DNA from: Nocardioides humilatus
GTDB taxonomy: Bacteria; Actinomycetota; Actinomycetes; Propionibacteriales; Nocardioidaceae
DNA: 64,000 nt
Direction of reading: 5' to 3'
NCBI RefSeq assembly: GCF_008373755.1
Contig: NZ_VUJV01000001.1
Location: 992,001-1,056,000 of the forward strand
Numbering within the stretch: position 1 is the first letter of the stretch; every line of letters begins with the position of its first letter. A program made the translations under genes and the position numbers. Under the pieces are notes generated by a model. It worked only from the letters and a program-made list of their open reading frames with translations, had not been told where the DNA came from and ran no database searches. Positions 45,381-53,718 of the stretch are shown in pieces.

Positions 45381-47969
45381 ATGTCCGGAGTGCTTGCCCG
45401 TCTCACCGTCCCGCTTGCGACCGTCGCCTGGCTTGTCGCGGCACCCCCGGCCGCCTACAGCTCGGGGGCGATGACCATCCCCGATCACGGGCCCGCGTCG
45501 GCCTACCCCTCGACCTGGTCGGTCGCGGCACCGGCCGGGATGGCGGTCACTGACGTCGACCTGCACTTCGACGACCTCACCCACGACTACGTGATGGACC
45601 TCGACGTCATGCTCGTCGCTCCCGACGGGACCGCCGCGGTCGTCATGTCCGACATCAGCGAGGCCCAGGGACCCGTCAACGCGGTGGACATCGTCCTCGA
45701 CGACGAAGCCGTCGACCCGCTGCCGGCCAACGACCCGCTCACCTCCGGCGCCTGGCAACCGCTCAACGTCGACGACGTCATCGTCGATGACGAGTTCGCG
45801 GCCCCCGCACCGGATCCCGACGGCCTCCCCAGCGCACTGTCGACCTTCGACGGAATCGATCCATCGGGCGACTGGCACCTCTACGTCGTCGACGACTGGG
45901 GCGGCAACGCCGGACGGATCGGGGGCTGGAGCCTCGACGTCAGCTACGCGACGACGGCCACGTGCCTCGGCGTCCCGGCGACGATCGTCGGCTCCGGGGA
46001 CATCGACGGCACGGCCGGTGCCGACGTCATCGTCGGATCCAGCGGCGACGACATGATCGATGCCTTCGGAGGCGCCGACCTGATCTGCTCGGGCGACGGC
46101 GACGACTACATCGTGAGCGGCGCCGGCAACGACTACATCGAGGCCGGGGACGGCGAGGACGACATCGTCGACGGACCCGGCATGGACGCTTCGTACGGCG
46201 GGGCAGACGACGACGTGCTGACGCAGGGCAGCTCCGGCGACATCGGGGACACCTTGGACGGCGGCCCGGGCCACGACGGGATCTCCTACGCCAGCCGCAC
46301 CAGCGACGTCACGATCGACCTGGGCGACGGCTTGCCCAACGACGGCTACGCCGGGGAGCACGACCAGGTGTTCGGCATCGAGGCCGTCTCGACCGGCCCG
46401 GGCGACGACACGATCGTCGGTTCGAGCGGGGACGACGGCGTCAGCGCGGGAGCCGGGGACAACACGGTCACGACGGGCGCCGGCGACGACCACGTCACCA
46501 CGCTCGACGGTGACAACGTGATCGACACTGGCGCTGGCGACGACAGCGTCTTCCCCGGCGCCGGGGCGGACCAGGTGACCACAGGCACGGGCGCGGACCT
46601 CGTCGACACCGGCGCCGGCAACGACATCCTCGACACCGGCAGCGGGGACGACATCGTGACCGACACGGCCGGGAAGGACACGATCTCGCTGGGCATCGGC
46701 GACGACTACCTCCGCACCGGCGCCGCCAAGGACAACGGCGACCGATACGACGGCGGTTCCGGCGCCGACACCGCCTCTTACCTCGCTCGCACGGCCGCCG
46801 TGAAGCTCTCGATCGGCAACAGCAACGCCGATGACGGCTCCGGCGCCGAGGGCGACCGACTACTGGCCTTCGAGGGTGCGACCGGCGGGAGCGGCGCAGA
46901 CACCATCACCGGATCATCCGGCGCCGACGAGCTCGACGGCGGTCCGGGCAACGACACGATCACGGATGGCGGCGGCGCCGATGACGTCCACGGCCGCGAC
47001 GGCAACGACCTCCTGGTGCAGGGCAGCTCGTCTGACGCCGGCGACCGCCTCGACGGCGGGGCGGGCACCGACGAGGTCCGCTACAACGCTCGTACGACGG
47101 CGGTCACCATCACGCTCTCCAGCGGTGCCGACGACGGGGGCGCCGGCGAGGACGACCAGGTCGTCGGGGTCGAGAACGCTCGCGGCGGATCGGTCGGCGA
47201 CACGATCACCGGCACCGAGGGGGCGAACGTCCTCTACGGCGGCGATGGCAACAACGTGATCCGTGGATCTTCCGGAGACGACACGATCTACGGCGGCACC
47301 GGCAACGACTGGATCGAGGATGGCCGCGGAGCAGACAAGGTCGAAGCAGCCAAGGGCGACGACCTGATCTTCCAGCCGGGCGCCATCGACCCCGGCGACG
47401 TGCTGAACGGCGGGAGCGGCGCGGAGGACTGGCTCATCTACGACCAGCGAGACACCGAGGTCACGATCAAGCTGAGCGGCACCGCTTCGACGAACGGCGC
47501 ACCCGGCGAGGCCGACAAGACCAGCGGGTTCGAGAACGCGATCGGCGGCGCCGGCGACGACTCGATCTCCGGGACGGGTAGCAGGAATCACGTGCTCGGC
47601 AACGGCGGCGACGACGAGATCCTCGGCCTGGGCGGCGAGGACAGCCTCTACGGCGACGATGGGGGTCTGGTCTTCTTCGGGACCGACCACGGAACGGACG
47701 GCGACGACAACATCTACGGTGGCGACGGCGAAGGCTGGCTCTGGGGCGGAGGCGGTGACGACTTCCTGGTCGGAGGCGGAGCCAGCGACGTCATCAACGC
47801 CGGCGACGGCGACGACCGACTCTCCGGATCAGGCGGATCGGACTACCTCTACTCGGTCGACCACGTGGCGGGCAACGACTCCGTGGACGGCGGCTCAGGG
47901 AACGCCGATGAGGCGGTCATCGACGAGGGCGACCCGACCGAGCGCGCCGAAACGGTGTTCTGGGGTTAA
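45381..47969 (+). CDS. Secreted RTX-repeat protein with proprotein-convertase P domain (RTX2)
   Basis: An 862-residue exported protein. The signal peptide (1-25) is followed by a P/homo-B-type domain (about 30-193: MDLDVMLVAPDGTAAVV ... DPSGDWHLYVVDDW ... GGWSLDVSY) and then the common RTX head (CLGVPATIVGSGDIDGT) and about 600 residues of GGxGxDxUx repeats (GAGNDYIEAG, GGTGNDWIED, GGGGDDFLVGG). ATG 45381 has a GGAGG site. The head and repeat segments are paralogous to RTX1 and RTX3. Its P domain suggests a role in proteolysis or adhesion, but no protease domain is present. Confidence 0.88.
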   Translation: MSGVLARLTVPLATVAWLVAAPPAAYSSGAMTIPDHGPASAYPSTWSVAAPAGMAVTDVDLHFDDLTHDYVMDLDVMLVAPDGTAAVVMSDISEAQGPVNAVDIVLDDEAVDPLPANDPLTSGAWQPLNVDDVIVDDEFAAPAPDPDGLPSALSTFDGIDPSGDWHLYVVDDWGGNAGRIGGWSLDVSYATTATCLGVPATIVGSGDIDGTAGADVIVGSSGDDMIDAFGGADLICSGDGDDYIVSGAGNDYIEAGDGEDDIVDGPGMDASYGGADDDVLTQGSSGDIGDTLDGGPGHDGISYASRTSDVTIDLGDGLPNDGYAGEHDQVFGIEAVSTGPGDDTIVGSSGDDGVSAGAGDNTVTTGAGDDHVTTLDGDNVIDTGAGDDSVFPGAGADQVTTGTGADLVDTGAGNDILDTGSGDDIVTDTAGKDTISLGIGDDYLRTGAAKDNGDRYDGGSGADTASYLARTAAVKLSIGNSNADDGSGAEGDRLLAFEGATGGSGADTITGSSGADELDGGPGNDTITDGGGADDVHGRDGNDLLVQGSSSDAGDRLDGGAGTDEVRYNARTTAVTITLSSGADDGGAGEDDQVVGVENARGGSVGDTITGTEGANVLYGGDGNNVIRGSSGDDTIYGGTGNDWIEDGRGADKVEAAKGDDLIFQPGAIDPGDVLNGGSGAEDWLIYDQRDTEVTIKLSGTASTNGAPGEADKTSGFENAIGGAGDDSISGTGSRNHVLGNGGDDEILGLGGEDSLYGDDGGLVFFGTDHGTDGDDNIYGGDGEGWLWGGGGDDFLVGGGASDVINAGDGDDRLSGSGGSDYLYSVDHVAGNDSVDGGSGNADEAVIDEGDPTERAETVFWG

Positions 47970-48132
47970 CAGTGCTGGCGGACTCTCGACCACACATTTC
48001 ATCCCTCCGGCGGTTGCGCTGGACCCCCTCGGAGTACTTCAGTAGATGGTGCGGACCCCAAGGCTCTCGGGGGCTCGCTCGAGGCCCGTGCCATCCGAGT
48101 GCTCCACACTCCTGCACTGACCTGGGGTTCCC

Positions 48133-49527
48133 ATGTCGCATCGACGCAACACTCGCCTCAACCTGTCCATCGCCGCCATGACTGCGGCAGCCGGCCTGGC
48201 GGCCTTCAGTTCTCCGGCGCACGCTGCTCCGACGTGCAACGGCCTGGACGCCACGATCACCGGGAGCGGCGTCATCTCCGGGACCGCCGGCAACGACGTG
48301 ATCGTCGGCTCCGACCTCGCCGACACGATCGATGCCGGCGACGGCAACGACGTCATCTGCGCCGGCGCCAACAACGACCAGGTGAGCGACGGCGCAGGCA
48401 AGGACAAGGTCTACCTCGAGGCAGGCGGCGACATCTTCGTGGCCCACGCGACCAAGGACACCGGCGACCTCGTCGACGGCGGCGACGGCGCAGACACCGC
48501 CGACTACTCCGTGCGCACCGTCAAGGTGAAGCTCCGGCTCAACACCACCGGTGGCGACGACGGCGCGACCGGCGAGAGAGACAAGCTGTTGGCGATGGAG
48601 GACGCCCTCGGCGGCGCCGGGGACGACGAGATTGTGGGCACCGACGGCCCCAACACCATCGCGGGCAACAGCGGCAACGACAAGATCTCCGACGGACTGG
48701 GCGCCGACACGGTCGCGGGCGGGGCCGGCGACGATCTGATCAAGCAGGGCGACACCATCGACGTCGGCGACTACCTCGATGGCGGCGACGACGTCGACAC
48801 CATCAGCTATGCCGCCCGCGAAAACGGGTTCAGCCCGATCGTGGTCGACCTCAACCACACGTTCGGCGACAGCGGGTTCAGCGGCAACGGCGGCGAGCAC
48901 GACGAGCTCTACGAGTTCGAGAACGCCAACGGCGGCGTCGCCTCGGAGCACTTCTTCGGCACCGATGGTCCGAACGTCATCAAGGCCGGCAACGGCTTCA
49001 ACGGAGTTTTGGGCTTCGGTGGCGACGACACGATCACCTCAGGCAACCGGGACGACCTCGTCGACGGCGGCACCGGGATCAACACCATCTCCCTGGGCAG
49101 TGGCTGCGACACGAGCTTCCACAGCGTGGTCGGGACCGACATCGTCAAGGGCGGGGCCGGCAGGTGCGACCTGGTCACCTATCGGAACCGAATCGACAAC
49201 GTGGTCGTCGACCTCGGCTCGACCTCCGCGATCAGCGGCGCGCCCGGCGAGAACGATCTCTTCAAGGGCTTCGAGTACGCCGAGGGCGGCCGCGGCGACG
49301 ACATCGTCCGGGGCACCAACGCCGCCAACCATCTCACTGGCGGACCCGGGGTCGTGTTCCCTCCGGCCGATGACGGCGCTGACCAGATCTTCGGCCTGGG
49401 CGGCGACGACATCCTCGCCAGCGCGGACACCGTCATGGGCAACGACTCGATCGACGGAGGCGCGGGCAGCGACCTGGCGTACATCGACAGCGGCGACACC
49501 TGCACAGCGGTGGAGGAGATCGCCTGA
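48133..49527 (+). CDS. Secreted RTX-type calcium-binding repeat protein (RTX3)
   Basis: A 464-residue exported paralogue of RTX1 (MSHRRNTRLNLSIAAMTAAAG signal, cleavage near PAHAAP). The head (CNGLDATITGSGVISGT, then NDVIVGSDLADTI and NDVIC) and the order of modules (VSDGAGKDKVYL, GLGADTVAGGAGDD, GAPGENDLFKGFEY, GNDSIDGGAGSD) follow RTX1 closely, so the two are sister copies and RTX2 is an enlarged version. ATG 48133 is followed by the KstR-box gene downstream but is not part of it. Confidence 0.87.
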   Translation: MSHRRNTRLNLSIAAMTAAAGLAAFSSPAHAAPTCNGLDATITGSGVISGTAGNDVIVGSDLADTIDAGDGNDVICAGANNDQVSDGAGKDKVYLEAGGDIFVAHATKDTGDLVDGGDGADTADYSVRTVKVKLRLNTTGGDDGATGERDKLLAMEDALGGAGDDEIVGTDGPNTIAGNSGNDKISDGLGADTVAGGAGDDLIKQGDTIDVGDYLDGGDDVDTISYAARENGFSPIVVDLNHTFGDSGFSGNGGEHDELYEFENANGGVASEHFFGTDGPNVIKAGNGFNGVLGFGGDDTITSGNRDDLVDGGTGINTISLGSGCDTSFHSVVGTDIVKGGAGRCDLVTYRNRIDNVVVDLGSTSAISGAPGENDLFKGFEYAEGGRGDDIVRGTNAANHLTGGPGVVFPPADDGADQIFGLGGDDILASADTVMGNDSIDGGAGSDLAYIDSGDTCTAVEEIA

Positions 49528-49543
49528 CTCCCCTGGCACAAAT

Positions 49544-49559
49544 CTAGAACACGTTCTAG
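49544..49559. promoter_or_regulatory. KstR-type operator, box 2
   Basis: CTAGAACACGTTCTAG, identical to box 1, ending 9 bp before the ATG of the LLM oxidoreductase gene. Confidence 0.82.
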
Positions 49560-49568
49560 TCTTGCCTC

Positions 49569-50459
49569 ATGCGCTTCTCCTTCGCCGAGGGTATGACCCA
49601 CGCGTCGTACTACGCCCCGCTCGCTCAGGCCTGCGAGGCGTCCGGCTACACGTCGATGACGATCGCCGACAGCCTCATCTACCCCGAGGTGTCGGACTCG
49701 AAGTACCCCTACACCGACACCGGCGACCGCGAGTTCCTGCTCGGGAAGGAGTTCATCGAGACCTTCATCCTGTGCGCGCACCTCTTCGCGGTGACCGAGA
49801 AGCTGCGTCTGACGCCGTTCGTCCTCAAGCTCCCGATCCGGCCGCCGGTGCTCGTCGCCAAGCAGGCCTCGTCGCTGGCGTTCCTGTCGGGCAACCGGCT
49901 CGGGCTCGGCGTGGGCCTGTCGCCCTGGCCCGAGGACTTCGCCGCCCTCGGCGTCCCGTGGGAGCGGCGCGGCAAGCGGATGGATGAGTGCATGGACATC
50001 CTTCAAGGCCTCACGCAGCCGGGCGAGGAGCCGACGTTCTTCAGCTACAAGGGCGAGTTCTTCGAGATCGACTCGCTACAGCAGTGCCCCGCGCCGACCG
50101 AGAAGATCCCGCTGCTCGTGGGCGGTCACTCCGACGCGGCGTTGCGGCGCGCCGTACTCAAGGGCGACGGCTGGATGCACGCCGGCGGTGACGGCGAGGA
50201 GCTCGAGCGGTTGCTCACCCGCCTCGACGAGATCCGCAAGGAGGAGGGCGACACTCGCGACGACTTCGAGGTGCACGTCATTTCTTACGACGCCTACACC
50301 GTCGACGGCGTGAAGCGCCTCGAGGACCGCGGCGTCACCGACTGCATCGTCGGCTTCCGGGTGCCCTACATCAAGGGACCGGACAACGAGCCGCTGGAGA
50401 AGAAGGTCCAGCACCTCGAGCAGTACGCCGAGAACATCATCCACAAGGTCAACGGCTGA
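49569..50459 (+). CDS. LLM-class F420-dependent oxidoreductase
   Basis: A 296-residue luciferase-like monooxygenase-fold protein. Family marks are the N-terminal RFSFAEGMTH strand, the substrate-pocket PFVLKLPIRPPVLVAKQASSLAFLSGNRLGLGVGLSP block at about 80-117 and the phosphate-binding IPLLVGGHSDAALRRAV near 180-195. It probably oxidises or reduces a lipid or steroid with F420. The KstR-type box sits 9 bp upstream, so the transcript is nearly leaderless. The next gene starts at its stop codon (TGATG). Confidence 0.9.
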   Translation: MRFSFAEGMTHASYYAPLAQACEASGYTSMTIADSLIYPEVSDSKYPYTDTGDREFLLGKEFIETFILCAHLFAVTEKLRLTPFVLKLPIRPPVLVAKQASSLAFLSGNRLGLGVGLSPWPEDFAALGVPWERRGKRMDECMDILQGLTQPGEEPTFFSYKGEFFEIDSLQQCPAPTEKIPLLVGGHSDAALRRAVLKGDGWMHAGGDGEELERLLTRLDEIRKEEGDTRDDFEVHVISYDAYTVDGVKRLEDRGVTDCIVGFRVPYIKGPDNEPLEKKVQHLEQYAENIIHKVNG

Positions 50460-51616
50460 TGAGCGAGGCCTACGGCCTGACCAAGGCCCTGTCGGACGCG
50501 ATCGCAGAGGCCGAGGAGCTGATCGCCAACGCACCGTTCATCAAGACCGAGGCCGACCGGCTCGAGGGCTACGACTACCTGTCAGGCCGGATCCGGATGG
50601 CGATGCAGAACGCCTTCGACTACGACCTCGACCAGCCCCTCTTCGTCAACCCGACCCACCAGTTCTCCAAGCAGGGCCTCGACAACCCCGACGCGGTCTA
50701 CTTCAACGCCTACCTGCGCGAGGGTGTCGAGTACGTCGTCCGCGGTCGCCGCGGCACGTCGGCCGACCTGTCCTTCCAGGTGATGGGCGGCGCCTACACG
50801 GCGACGTCGGCAGCGACGAGCCTGATGGCCTTCGACGACCGCAAGCTCGAGATCGCCGACGACGGCACCTTCGAGTTCACCTACGTCGCCGAGCCCGGCG
50901 CGAAGACCCTCATCGTGCGCGAGGTCTTCAACGACTGGGACAACGAGGAGCGCGGCACGCTCACGATCGAGCGTCCCGACACCCTCGGCCAGCCCCGCAA
51001 GCCGCTGACCCGCGAGACGCTCGCGAAGAAGTACGACGTCGCAGCCCGCTCGCTCGTCGGGTCGATCCAGACGTGGTTCGCCTTCCCCCAGTTCTTCCAG
51101 TACAAGGAGCCGGTCAACACCCTGACCGTCCCCAAGTCGACGCCGGGCGGTCTGGCCTCGCAGTTCTCCTCGATCGGCCACTACGAGCTCACCGCCGACC
51201 AGGCGATGATCGTGACCGTGCCGCGCTGCGACGACTGCACCTATCAGGCCATCCAGATCGGCTCGGACTGGTACGCCTCCACCGACTACCAGACCCACCA
51301 GACGTCGCTGACCAAGGCACAGGCCGTGGCCGACGACGACGGCATGTTGCGGTTCGTCATCTCCGAGCGCCCGCCGATCGACGGCGCACCGACCGCCAAC
51401 TGGCTCGAGACGACCGGCCACACCACCGGCCCGATCATGCTGCGCTGGCAGAAGCTCGAGCGCGACCTGACCGAGGCCGACGGGCCGACCGTGCAGGTCG
51501 TCGACCTCGCCGACGTACCGTCCCTGCTGCCGCAGGCCACGGCTCTCACCGACGAGGAGTACGCCGCCCGGATCACCGCGCGCCAGCGGGCCGTGGCCCG
51601 GCGGATGATCAGCTGA
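50459..51616 (+). CDS. DUF1214-domain protein
   Basis: A 385-residue protein with an N-terminal helical region (to about 70) and a beta-rich DUF1214-like part (about 75-340) with NWLETTGHTTGPIMLRWQKLERDL near the end. It has no signal peptide. Its ATG overlaps the stop of the LLM oxidoreductase (1 bp), so they are made together. Such proteins accompany steroid and lipid genes in actinobacteria, but their biochemical role is not established. Confidence 0.78.
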   Translation: MSEAYGLTKALSDAIAEAEELIANAPFIKTEADRLEGYDYLSGRIRMAMQNAFDYDLDQPLFVNPTHQFSKQGLDNPDAVYFNAYLREGVEYVVRGRRGTSADLSFQVMGGAYTATSAATSLMAFDDRKLEIADDGTFEFTYVAEPGAKTLIVREVFNDWDNEERGTLTIERPDTLGQPRKPLTRETLAKKYDVAARSLVGSIQTWFAFPQFFQYKEPVNTLTVPKSTPGGLASQFSSIGHYELTADQAMIVTVPRCDDCTYQAIQIGSDWYASTDYQTHQTSLTKAQAVADDDGMLRFVISERPPIDGAPTANWLETTGHTTGPIMLRWQKLERDLTEADGPTVQVVDLADVPSLLPQATALTDEEYAARITARQRAVARRMIS

Positions 51617-51644
51617 CCTTCGTCCACAGTTCCCAGCGCTCGGC

Positions 51645-51678
51645 TTGCCCATCGTGTCCTGTACAGGACACGATGGGC
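51645..51678. promoter_or_regulatory. Perfect 34-bp palindrome
   Basis: A 17-bp arm reading TGCCCATCGTGTCCTGT is followed at once by its exact reverse complement, with no loop. It lies 29 bp after the DUF1214 stop and about 30-60 bp before the coiled-coil gene. It could be the operator of a dimeric repressor (core TGTCCTGTACAGGACA) or a bidirectional terminator with a GTAC loop. Confidence 0.55.
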
Positions 51679-51706
51679 ATCAGTGCCGCATACTCGGGGG
51701 GTGGAC

Positions 51707-51994
51707 GTGGTGAAGGACCCACAATTCTGGACGCAGCTCGTCGTCTTCATCGGCGTGGTGACCGTGCTGCTGCGGCAGTTCGGCGCGCGCATCGACGCTC
51801 GGTTCGATGCTGTCGACCGCCGCTTCGATGAGGTCGACCGCCGCTTCGATCTTCAGGACGCAGTCGTGAAGGAGCGATTCGCTCATCAGGAAAAGACGAT
51901 GGACATCCGCTTCGGCGCCCTCGATCGTCGGGTCGAGGCACTCGAGGACGACATGAAGCTGGTCAAGAAGCACCTCATCCCGCCAGCGGCGTGA
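51707..51994 (+). CDS. Small membrane-anchored coiled-coil protein
   Basis: A 95-residue protein with an N-terminal hydrophobic segment (WTQLVVFIGVVTVLL) and then a heptad coiled coil (DARFDAVDRRFDEVDRRFDLQDAV), which contains the repeated motif DRRFDEVDRRFD. The start is uncertain: GTG 51707 follows a GGGGGG site, but GTG at 51701 and 51710 are in frame. No family is assigned. The 34-bp palindrome upstream may control it. Confidence 0.6.
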   Translation: MVKDPQFWTQLVVFIGVVTVLLRQFGARIDARFDAVDRRFDEVDRRFDLQDAVVKERFAHQEKTMDIRFGALDRRVEALEDDMKLVKKHLIPPAA

Positions 51995-51997
51995 CGG

Positions 51998-52843
51998 TTA
52001 CGGGATCCAGTCGAAGGTGTCGGGATTCGGGCCCTGGCGGCCGGGCTCGCCCTTGTCGAGCGCGGCGAGCGCGCCGACCTCGTCCTCGGTGAGCGCAAAG
52101 TCGAAGACGTCGAAGTTCTCGGCGAGGCGCTCCTTCTTGACCGACTTCGGGAAGACGATGTCGCCGCGGTCGAGCGCCCAGCGCAGGAGCACCTGCGCCG
52201 GCGTCTTGCCGTAGCGCGCAGCGATCTCGGCGACCACCGCATCGGCAAGCTCGCCACCACCCTGACCGAGCGGGGACCACGCCTGGACGGCCGCGCCATG
52301 ACGGGCGGTCGCCGCACGGACGTCCTCGTTGGCGAAGTAGGGGTGCACCTCGACCTGGTTGACGGCCGGAGCCACACCGGTCTTGTCGACGATCAGGTCG
52401 AGGTGGTCGGGCTGGAAGTTCGAGACGCCGACCGAGCGCGTCAGGCCGGAGTCGCGGAGCTCGAGCAGCGCCTCCCACGTGGAGACGAAGTCGCCGCCGT
52501 ACTGCGTGGGAAGCGGCCAGTGGATGAGGAACAGGTCGACGCGCTCGAGGCCGAGCTTGTCGAGCGAGACCCGCAACGACTCCTTGGCCGCGGCGCGGTC
52601 GTGACGGTTGTTGTTGAGCTTGGTGGTGACGTAGAGGTCGCCGCGCGCGAGGCCGGACTTCGCGATCGCAGCGCCGACGCCCTCCTCGTTGCCATACATC
52701 TGGGCGGTGTCGATGTGGCGGTAGCCGACCTCGAGCGCATCGGCGACGACCCGCTCCGCCTCCGCGTCCGGGACCTGCCAGACACCCAGTCCGAACTGGG
52801 GGATCGTGCTGCCGTCGTTGAGAGTGATCCGAGAAGTGCTCAT
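51998..52843 (-). CDS. Aldo/keto reductase
   Basis: A 281-residue NADPH-dependent TIM-barrel reductase. Catalytic residues are in place: Asp/Tyr in HIDTAQMYGNEE near 45-55, Lys in TTKLNNNRH near 75, His in FLIHWPLP near 108, and the cofactor-binding FPKSVKKERLAENF near 255. The family is the short 2,5-diketogluconate/aldehyde reductase type. The start is the ATG at 52843. It converges with the coiled-coil gene and is divergent from the SDR gene. Confidence 0.94.
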   Translation of the reverse strand: MSTSRITLNDGSTIPQFGLGVWQVPDAEAERVVADALEVGYRHIDTAQMYGNEEGVGAAIAKSGLARGDLYVTTKLNNNRHDRAAAKESLRVSLDKLGLERVDLFLIHWPLPTQYGGDFVSTWEALLELRDSGLTRSVGVSNFQPDHLDLIVDKTGVAPAVNQVEVHPYFANEDVRAATARHGAAVQAWSPLGQGGGELADAVVAEIAARYGKTPAQVLLRWALDRGDIVFPKSVKKERLAENFDVFDFALTEDEVGALAALDKGEPGRQGPNPDTFDWIP

Positions 52844-52907
52844 GCCTTCACCCAACACCACGCGCGGACCACTATTCCTCCGGGGAGGCACCCACCCTTG
52901 CGGGAAA

Positions 52908-52923
52908 CTGAAACACGTTCTAG
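52908..52923. promoter_or_regulatory. KstR-type operator, box 3 (imperfect)
   Basis: CTGAAACACGTTCTAG differs from boxes 1 and 2 only in the left arm (GA for AG) and keeps TnnAACnnGTTnnA. It ends 9 bp before the SDR start codon, as at box 2. Confidence 0.75.
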
Positions 52924-52932
52924 TTTTGCTCC

Positions 52933-53718
52933 GTGATTCCTCTCCTCCAAGACAAGGTCATCGTCCTCTCCGGTGTCGGCCCGGGCCTCGGGCGCTCGCT
53001 CGGCGAGGCGGCGGCCATGATGGGCGCCGACCTCGTGCTGGTCAGCCGCACCGAGAAGCGCCTCGAGAAGATGGCGGAGGTCGTGCGCAGCCACGGCCGC
53101 CGCGCACTCGTCTGCCCGACGGACATCACCGACGAGGACTCGCGGCAGCGCCTCGTCGAGGCCACGCTCGCCGAGTTCGGCAAGGTGGACTGCCTGATCA
53201 ACAACGCCTTCGGCATCCCGCCGATGGACCCGATCTCGACGCTCGAGCTCGAGGGACTCCGCGCCGCCAACGAGACCAACGTCTTCGCGCCGCTGCGGCT
53301 CTCCGCGCTCTTCGCCGACGCCCTGGCGGAGGCGAAGGGGTCGATCATCATGCTCAACTCCTGCGTGGTCTACAGCAGCCAGCCGGAGTACTCCGGCTAC
53401 AAGCTCTCCAAGGGCACCCTCCAGCACCTCGCCTCGTCGCTGGCGACCGAGCTCGGTCCGCGCGGCATCCGGGTCAACAGCGTGGCGCCGTCCTACATCT
53501 ACGAGGACGTCAACAAGGCCTACTTCGACTGGCTCGCCTCGGAGTCCGGCCGCACGCACGAGGAGGTCTACGCCGAGAAGGCCGAGCCCACCGACCTCAA
53601 GCGGCTCGCCAGCCCCGAAGAGGTCGCCCAGGCCGCCCTGTTCCTGGCGAGCGACCTCGCGTCGGCCGTCACGGGCCAGATGCTCAACGTCGACTGCGGC
53701 GAGTTCCACGCGCGATGA
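52933..53718 (+). CDS. Short-chain dehydrogenase/reductase
   Basis: A 261-residue Rossmann oxidoreductase with the cofactor motif GVGPGLGR near residue 15, NNAFG near 92, the catalytic Ser in MLNSCVVYSS, Tyr and Lys in GYKLSKGTLQ near 158, and VNSVAPSYI near 185. The gene starts at GTG 52933, 9 bp after a KstR-type box, and is coupled to the sulfotransferase-like gene by an ATGA overlap. A hydroxysteroid or hydroxyacyl substrate is plausible by context only. Confidence 0.93.
   Translation: MIPLLQDKVIVLSGVGPGLGRSLGEAAAMMGADLVLVSRTEKRLEKMAEVVRSHGRRALVCPTDITDEDSRQRLVEATLAEFGKVDCLINNAFGIPPMDPISTLELEGLRAANETNVFAPLRLSALFADALAEAKGSIIMLNSCVVYSSQPEYSGYKLSKGTLQHLASSLATELGPRGIRVNSVAPSYIYEDVNKAYFDWLASESGRTHEEVYAEKAEPTDLKRLASPEEVAQAALFLASDLASAVTGQMLNVDCGEFHAR

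Noticed and set aside
43413-49527. Dense short repeats resembling a tandem array or CRISPR
   Set aside because: The periodicity is in codons of RTX nonapeptides, with variable DNA between units; there is no constant repeat with unique spacers and no cas gene.
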